Part shown: in pieces, positions 6,576 through 10,236 of the stretch | Layout: each line of letters opens with the position of its first letter | Numbering within the stretch: the first letter of the stretch is position 1 | Assembly (NCBI GenBank): GCA_035591015.1 | Contig: JAXIUW010230619.1 | Span: forward strand, 1 to 10,236 | Source of the DNA: Cephalothrix simula | Lineage: Eukaryota > Nemertea > Palaeonemertea > Archinemertea > Cephalotrichidae | Reading direction: 5' to 3' | DNA: 10,236 bases | Notes under the pieces: generated by a model | Told to the model about the DNA's origin: nothing | Database searches by the model: none | What the model saw: only the letters and a program-made list of their open reading frames with translations | Translations under genes and position numbers: made by a program

Positions 6576-8246
6576 ATGTCATCTTCTGTGACTGTTAAAA
6601 ATGAAAAATATGGCTTACTACTTGCACAAAATGTAGAATATTTTTTCGAGAATTATCAACTTCGGGATATTTACGTAGTCGTTGGAGAGAGAGAGTATAA
6701 TTGTGATACGTTAGTGTTAGCTTCTTTTAGTCAGTTTTTTAGAAAGAAATTATCAGAAAGTTCAGATGCAGAATCAATTGATATCTCGGATGTTTGTAGC
6801 TCTGACACATTTGGCCGTGTTCTTGACTTTATCTACCGTGGCAAAGTCAAGGTACCAGCTAACGAAGTTGCTACTTTCATGAAGGAAGCTAAAGAGCTTG
6901 GAATTGAGACACTGCAGTCTACACTAGAAAATTTATTTTCAATTGAAAGCATCAACGAAGCTAATGTTATTGGCCTTTCCTGTCATTCTTTCAATACTGA
7001 TAATGATGTTTTGAAGAAAAATTGCCTCGCTTACTTGTGCTCTAACTTCAGAGATGTCACTGATGACTATGAATTTAGAAAGATTAGTTATGATATACTT
7101 CTTGATCTGTTGCTGCCTGACGATATTAATGCACAGTCGGAGGACGAGGTACTGGATGCACTTTTGTTTTGGGCAAACCTCGACTGCGAAGAGAAGGAAG
7201 AAAATTTTCTGTATTTGTTGAAAAATCGCATCCGCCACGGTTGTGTCAGTCAACAAAGATTAATCTCACTTCTTCGTGAGGGAGCTGTTTGTTGTAACCC
7301 GGATGTTGTTGAATTTATATCTGAATGGTTGGAATTTTTTGCAAAAAATAATTCGGAATTACCAGGAAGCACGTTTAATAAAACGCCTCGAAATTATAAG
7401 AAAGTTGAAGGCTCTAAGATCATTTTCATAAGTGATGATGATGTTGTTGTTCGGGCTTTTGATGTAGAAAAAAAAACTTGGGAAGATTTACCATCATTGC
7501 CAGTAAAGGTTGAACAACCGGTAGCTGCTATTTACGAAAACAAGTTGTACGTTGTCGGCGGGGGTTATAAGTCGGTGATGTTCAGTTTCGATTTCATGAG
7601 TAAAGAAAACGTATGGAAAAGTAGGCCAGCAATGAAGACGCCCCGGAAAGAATATGGAATGGTTGTCTTTGATGACAAACTTTACGTAATCGGTGGGTTA
7701 AACAAGGATGGTCCTACAAAGTCAGTGGAGTGCTTTGATTTCCATTATAATGAATGGTCTGCAAATGCTGATTTACCAGTTGCATTAAGAGGTGTTGCAG
7801 TTTGCATATATGATGATAACATTTATTGCTTTGGAGGTAAGATGAGCGCTAACGAGGATGGTTATACAACTAACATCAATGTATATAGTGTTTATGAAGA
7901 CCGTTGGAGTGACGGAGGTAGACTTTTGCGTGAGGTAGCTAATGCTTCTGCGGTATCTATTGCTGATAGAATGTTTGTTATTGGCGGCGAAGATGATCGA
8001 GAAATCGTCAACGCCATTTATGAATATCTACCGCAGGAAAAAGCGGTTGTGAAAAGAGCCGAAGGTGAAAGAATGATTTTTGATGCCTTTGCACACAACG
8101 AGAAAGAAATCCTACTTCGAGACTATGATAATGATTTGAGTGGAATTAGAGTTTATGATATTGTTAATAGTTCATTTAGTGATGTATTTGGGGAATTTAA
8201 GGGGATGAAAAACTTCGGAGCTGCTCTTTTAAAGCTCAAAAAGTGA
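6576..8246 (+). CDS. BTB-BACK-Kelch (KLHL-like) protein, intronless, 556 aa
   Basis: This is the paralogue of the neighbouring - strand gene, with the same domain order. BTB is at about residues 20-122 (IDISDVCSSDTFGRVLDFIY, RGKVKVPANEV), BACK at about 128-255 (NCLAYLCSNFRDV, DDINAQSEDEVLDALLFWA, RIRHGCV) and kelch at about 280-550. Four blades have the double glycine (LYVVGGG, LYVIGG, IYCFGG, MFVIGG); the first and last are degenerate and the fifth lacks the Trp. Both proteins end in a variant of FxAxxLKLKK. The ATG at 6576 has A at -3, and the N-termini align (MSSSVTVKNEKYG versus MASEITFKNENHG). Family knowledge suggests BTB-mediated dimerisation and CUL3 binding, with kelch-mediated substrate binding. 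An LSE at residues 59-61 could be the phi-x-E CUL3 contact. It is transcribed in the same direction as PPP5C inside its intron. The specific substrate and orthology group cannot be told from sequence alone. Confidence 0.93.
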   Translation: MSSSVTVKNEKYGLLLAQNVEYFFENYQLRDIYVVVGEREYNCDTLVLASFSQFFRKKLSESSDAESIDISDVCSSDTFGRVLDFIYRGKVKVPANEVATFMKEAKELGIETLQSTLENLFSIESINEANVIGLSCHSFNTDNDVLKKNCLAYLCSNFRDVTDDYEFRKISYDILLDLLLPDDINAQSEDEVLDALLFWANLDCEEKEENFLYLLKNRIRHGCVSQQRLISLLREGAVCCNPDVVEFISEWLEFFAKNNSELPGSTFNKTPRNYKKVEGSKIIFISDDDVVVRAFDVEKKTWEDLPSLPVKVEQPVAAIYENKLYVVGGGYKSVMFSFDFMSKENVWKSRPAMKTPRKEYGMVVFDDKLYVIGGLNKDGPTKSVECFDFHYNEWSANADLPVALRGVAVCIYDDNIYCFGGKMSANEDGYTTNINVYSVYEDRWSDGGRLLREVANASAVSIADRMFVIGGEDDREIVNAIYEYLPQEKAVVKRAEGERMIFDAFAHNEKEILLRDYDNDLSGIRVYDIVNSSFSDVFGEFKGMKNFGAALLKLKK

Positions 8247-8435
8247 AGAATGAACCAAATGCCTTTAACTTTTAATTAATCGAAAATGTAAGAGTTTTGT
8301 TGGAACGCCGTATATTTCCATTAAATCTTAGGGAGTGCCTTATGGGCCATGGGGAAAAGAAATTCTAAAGAATTACAATTAATCTGTTAATAACCCCTCC
8401 ATTGCTACACTATTTTATTTTTGATTTTCAGTGTA

Positions 8436-8441
8436 AATAAA
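8436..8441 (+). terminator. Polyadenylation signal of the + strand BTB-Kelch gene
   Basis: AATAAA lies 190 nt after the stop codon. It is about 145 nt before the PPP5C acceptor at 8586, so the BTB-Kelch transcript can end within the intron without running into exon E. Confidence 0.6.
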
Positions 8442-8479
8442 ATACGCTAAATTTTTTGTAACATTTTTGATTGCGTGTG

Positions 8480-8528
8480 TTTAATTAAACTATTTAATTT
8501 AATTAAACTATTTACTTTAATTAAACTA
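8480..8528 (+). repeat. Three TTTAATTAAACTA units at an 18-bp period
   Basis: Exact copies of the 13-mer lie at 8480-8492, 8498-8510 and 8516-8528. The 13-mer contains the palindrome TTTAATTAAA. The array lies 58-106 bp upstream of the exon E splice acceptor. Confidence 0.85.
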
Positions 8529-8586
8529 TAGTTGTATTTGATTTAAATTTCATTTGATTTTTAAAAAATTAATGTACTACTTTTAG

Positions 8587-8806
8587 GACTTATGTGTGAA
8601 TTATTGTGGTCAGATCCTCAGCCACAATGTGGACGTTCTCCTAGTAAAAGAGGTGTTGGAATTCAATTTGGACCTGATGTCACAAAAAAATTTTTACAGG
8701 AAAATAATTTAGATTACATTGTTCGAAGTCACGAAGTAAAACAAGAAGGTTATGAGGTAACTCATGACGAGAAATGTATAACTGTATTTTCAGCCCCTAA
8801 TTACTG
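8587..8806 (+). CDS. PPP5C: PPP5C exon E: substrate arginine, RSHE and APNYC
   Basis: This 220-nt exon completes the split glycine (G|GA) and encodes [20 protein letters not shown], then [31 protein letters not shown] and VFSAPNY. It supplies the substrate-binding Arg of the SKRG stretch, the last metal-ligand His in RSHE, and the active-site Tyr of APNYC. The acceptor is TACTTTTAG and the donor is TG|GTAAGC. The Cys after Tyr is therefore split in phase 2, and the next exon must begin with C or T. No such exon was found in the remaining 1.4 kb, so the gene continues beyond the window. Confidence 0.95.
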
Positions 8807-8929
8807 GTAAGCTTTACTTAACATTTGTATCAATATTGCATGTAATTAGCAATTTAATTTCGGCGTTCCATGGCTCGCCTTAATGATCATTTATAAATTT
8901 GAGCTAACCGTGATTATACTAAGCTTAAA

Positions 8930-9990
8930 GACGATGCCTCATGCGACCTCGTTATAATATCGCATTGAGTTCACCACTACAAGCGAACATATTGCGAGCG
9001 CGCGAATGACCTCGCTGTGTTTAACGATCAAAATACTTCCCTATGGATCGTCTCTATTCTAGTATATACTTTTTTTATTTTAAACTTTATTTATTTAAAA
9101 GATATGCATTTATCGGGTGCCCCTCAATACTACGTCAAGGCTAACCGGGTCTATCTAATCTAGAAAATCTATAAAGTTCCCGGTTCCCGAAGTGTATCAG
9201 AATTCGGAAGATCCTAGTATTCATCCTTATCATATAGCTGAACCACACTGGACCGCGATGTGCGCTTGATGTGTTTGTGAGCTTGCTGTGCGATCGACGT
9301 TCTCTAAATCGGTGCATTTATGAACTCGCTGTATGATCGATCTTCTTCCCTATCCCCGATGATACTTTCTCCTTTGTGACTTCCCTTTGCGAGCGACGGT
9401 ATTCTCCAACCCCCCATGTGAGCACGATGCGTTTGCGAACTTTCTCTCCGATTGCGTACTTTTTAATTATCCTAGATAAACCAGGGGCTGCCCCGGCTTC
9501 CCCCAGGAGACTGGGTAAAAAGAACGAACATACACTTGTTGGACGAAAAAACTTTCTGGCTAAAAACACGCCTCCAGCAAAAATATAGCCAAAATGCAAC
9601 ATACCTTCCCAATCTAAATTAGCTCCTTATCAGTCCATAAAAATGACTAAAATAATTATTTTAAAATTTCGCCGCCATTTTGTTTCCACTTCTCCGACTA
9701 TTATCCAACCCGTAGAGTAGGATGGAGTTGGGGGTCCCCCAGGTTCATCCAAGTGCTGGAGAAGCTAAAAGAAACGCACTTGGGGGAACCCTGGGCTTAT
9801 CCGGGATATTAAAAAGAACACAACGATGTGCGCTCGCTGCATTATTGAACGCGCCACCATCCCTAACCCCGTTATGCGCTTGGTCTGTTTGCGACCTTCT
9901 TTGTTTCCCCAATGTACGCTTGATGCGTTCACAAGAGCTCGTAACGAGCTCCCTCAGTGTAATCAATCGACCGTCAGTTCGCGGTGATAC
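8930..9990. repeat. Degenerate GATGCGTTTGCGAnCTCGCTGTG-type repeat field
   Basis: Diverged copies of a roughly 50-bp unit, with cores such as TGCGCTTGATG, GTTTGCGAnCTT and GCTGTGnGATCGA, recur at about 8990, 9256, 9315, 9378, 9420, 9830, 9875 and 9915. The pieces are too degenerate to align reliably by eye. ORFs of up to 119 codons across it carry no domain signal. Confidence 0.45.
9465..9830. repeat. Inverted GC-rich repeat pair in PPP5C intron E
   Basis: CCCCCAGG-containing sequence at about 9465-9510 is related, in reverse complement, to TGGGGGAACCCTGGGCTTATCC at about 9780-9812. A third related block at 9728-9760 (GGGGGTCCCCCAGG, AAGTGC) forms a local hairpin with 9776-9797. The direct repeat AAAAAGAAC follows at about 9517 and 9810. 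Together these suggest a small, eroded inverted-repeat element. Confidence 0.4.
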
Positions 9991-10236
9991 TCTGTACTTT
10001 GGTTATGTCGTCATATTGACCACTGCACTGGGGGAAATATTAAATACCGTATTGTGTATTGGCGTCGTATTAGCTAAGTAGGGATTAAATCGTAAGTGCC
10101 ACTGGATGAGAGTGTGTTTTGGTCATAAGCGCAGTGAACCTTGTCCAGTTCTAATTGTGTTATTTTTCAGGGGAGTCAACTTAACGTTCCGCTTATCCCT
10201 TACTTAGCCGTCCCCGGGAACCGCCTCGCGGCTTCG

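Larger units (their letters stand above)
8247..8586 (+). other. 3' flank of the + strand BTB-Kelch gene and PPP5C acceptor region
   Basis: This 340-bp AT-rich stretch contains the AATAAA signal at 8436, an 18-bp-period repeat at 8480-8528, and the pyrimidine tract and AG of PPP5C exon E. No other gene is seen. No A-rich tail follows the polyadenylation signal. Confidence 0.6.
1437..8806 (+). other. PPP5C: PPP5C-like serine/threonine phosphatase 5 gene, internal part (5 exons)
   Basis: This is the span of the host gene as visible here. PP5 is a cytosolic/nuclear PPP-family phosphatase with an N-terminal TPR domain that binds HSP90; it dephosphorylates client kinases, steroid receptors and stress-signalling proteins. 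The five exons join in a consistent phase series (0, 1, 0, 1, 2) and encode about 218 residues of the catalytic domain, roughly human residues 233-452 from memory. PPP motifs appear in the correct order. PP5 is favoured over PP1, PP2A or PP2B by the runs [52 protein letters not shown] and EVKQEGYEV. The TPR exons and the C-terminal exon are outside the window: I found no upstream exon in 1-1436 and no downstream one in 8807-10236. The 4605-bp intron contains two other genes. Confidence 0.95.
8807..10236. other. PPP5C intron E, partial: repeat-rich, no exon found
   Basis: It opens with the donor GTAAGC. No acceptor is followed by the expected (T/C)GACCAGATGGGNAA-like continuation of APNYC. TTTTTCAG at about 10163-10170 looks like an acceptor, but it would put Trp in place of the required Cys. 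The remainder is degenerate repeat plus GC-rich patches. Confidence 0.6.

Noticed and set aside
6939-7256. 105-codon - strand ORF
   Set aside because: It is antisense to the BTB/BACK coding region of the + strand gene and is a shadow frame.
9722-10081. 119-codon + strand ORF
   Set aside because: It crosses degenerate repeats, has no domain-like pattern, and opens in a hairpin-forming GC-rich block within the PPP5C intron.
10163-10236. Possible last PPP5C exon after TTTTTCAG
   Set aside because: Joining TG| to GGGAGTC gives Trp instead of the invariant Cys, and the following residues do not resemble the PP5 C-terminus.

Overview
The window is eukaryotic nuclear DNA, most likely from an invertebrate animal. 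It is AT-rich, its coding blocks are interrupted by GT-AG introns with polypyrimidine-tract acceptors, it carries animal-type BTB-BACK-Kelch proteins and much degenerate repetitive DNA. A mollusc or other lophotrochozoan would fit the overall texture (fold-back repeats, frequent ACATGTA words), but nothing here fixes the phylum.

The host gene, on the + strand, is the orthologue of serine/threonine protein phosphatase 5 (PPP5C). Five internal exons are visible: 1437-1535, 2638-2743, 3541-3683, 3894-3981 and 8587-8806. Their splice phases agree and they carry nearly all of the PPP-family active site: GDIHG, GDFVDRG, GNHE, MHGG, the SKRG arginine, RSHE and APNY(C). The N-terminal TPR region lies upstream of the window and the C-terminal exon or exons lie downstream.

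The 4.6-kb intron between the fourth and fifth visible exons holds two complete intronless BTB-BACK-Kelch (KLHL-like) genes, head to head: one on the - strand (6081-4387, 564 aa) and one on the + strand (6576-8246, 556 aa). They are diverged paralogues, roughly half identical by eye, with the same C-terminal ending. They share a 494-bp intergenic region with a nearly concentric inverted-repeat structure close to its centre. Each has an AATAAA signal in its downstream flank. They are probably substrate adaptors for CUL3 ubiquitin ligases, although both BTB domains have lost the usual HR/HK signature.

Repeats fill most of the rest. Positions 75-1308 look like a decayed transposon: inverted ends of about 180 bp, a nested fold-back palindrome, and a - strand cysteine-rich ORF broken by a frameshift. 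Positions 1885-2540 are a second fold-back element, ending in an array of seven 16-bp tandem units and its inverted counterpart. Positions 2900-3430 and 8930-9990 are degenerate repeat fields. No RNA genes, CRISPR arrays or prokaryotic signals were seen.
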